64,000 nucleotides of DNA from Archegozetes longisetosus. Lineage: Eukaryota > Arthropoda > Arachnida > Sarcoptiformes > Trhypochthoniidae. The notes under the pieces are model-generated. The model did no database searches. It had not been told where the DNA came from and saw only the letters and a list, made by a program, of their open reading frames with translations. Numbering within the stretch: position 1 is the stretch's first letter; every line of letters begins with the position of its first letter. This document shows positions 63,756-64,000 of this stretch, piece by piece. The DNA lies in NCBI GenBank assembly GCA_018873245.2, contig JAEMBT020000002.1, forward strand, positions 12,956,001 to 13,020,000, read 5' to 3'. The position numbers were made by a program, and so were the translations under genes.

Positions 63756-64000
63756 TTTATGGTCACTTACTATTTGAGTGAAGGTGATATTAGGCTCACA
63801 AATTGCTGCCATTAAGTAACTTATATCGACTAAATTTATTGTAACATTATTGAAATGTTCAAAATAACAATGGATGACACGATTGCAATTTATCACTACA
63901 TCAAAAATAGGTGCTTTAAGCGATTTATTGGAATCAGCTCTGTTTTTCAGTCATGACGAGCTTTAATGGCATACAATTGCTTGTTATGATATTACTATAG

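Overview
This window is AT-rich animal nuclear DNA. Genes are split by short GT-AG introns, the intergenic space is packed with decayed DNA transposons, and there are no bacterial-type operons. The gene set (an uninflatable-like EGF receptor, trypsin-fold proteases, an amino-acid transporter pair, a syntaxin, cyclin Q) fits an arthropod. A mite or other chelicerate is my best guess, by inference only.

Layout. 1-6168 (+): 3' part of a large single-pass membrane protein with GCC2/GCC3, EGF, LamG, HYR and sushi modules, five exons in view. 6821-7696: a palindromic foldback element. 8342-9472 and 11491-12543 (+): two tandem secreted serine-protease paralogs, with a mariner relic between them. 16058-21013 (-) and 25424-28187 (-): two paralogous multi-pass amino-acid transporters. 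I rebuilt both exon by exon; they differ by four precise introns and one has a 15-nt microexon. 29-47 kb: a transposon-rich block with two hAT relics, Tc1/mariner relics, several long inverted-repeat elements and a 4.2-kb element nested inside another. Within this block lies an intact three-exon gene (35163-35848, -) for a secreted protein with a coiled coil and a domain like phage tail-fibre collar proteins. 47350-49670 (-): a divergent syntaxin with reading-frame breaks. 50395-51416 (+): an unrecognised multi-pass membrane protein, tail to tail with a frameshifted cyclin Q gene (about 51319-52047, -). 52.1-64 kb: about 12 kb with no gene I can support, carrying microsatellites and possible regulatory motifs.

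The genes do not form one pathway. The proteases, the transporters and the EGF receptor each look like ordinary host loci, two of them locally duplicated. The most unusual items are the phage-tail-like secreted protein, the foldback built from two copies of one transposon end, the intron differences between the transporter paralogs, and a cluster of one-base frame breaks in the 47-52 kb genes.
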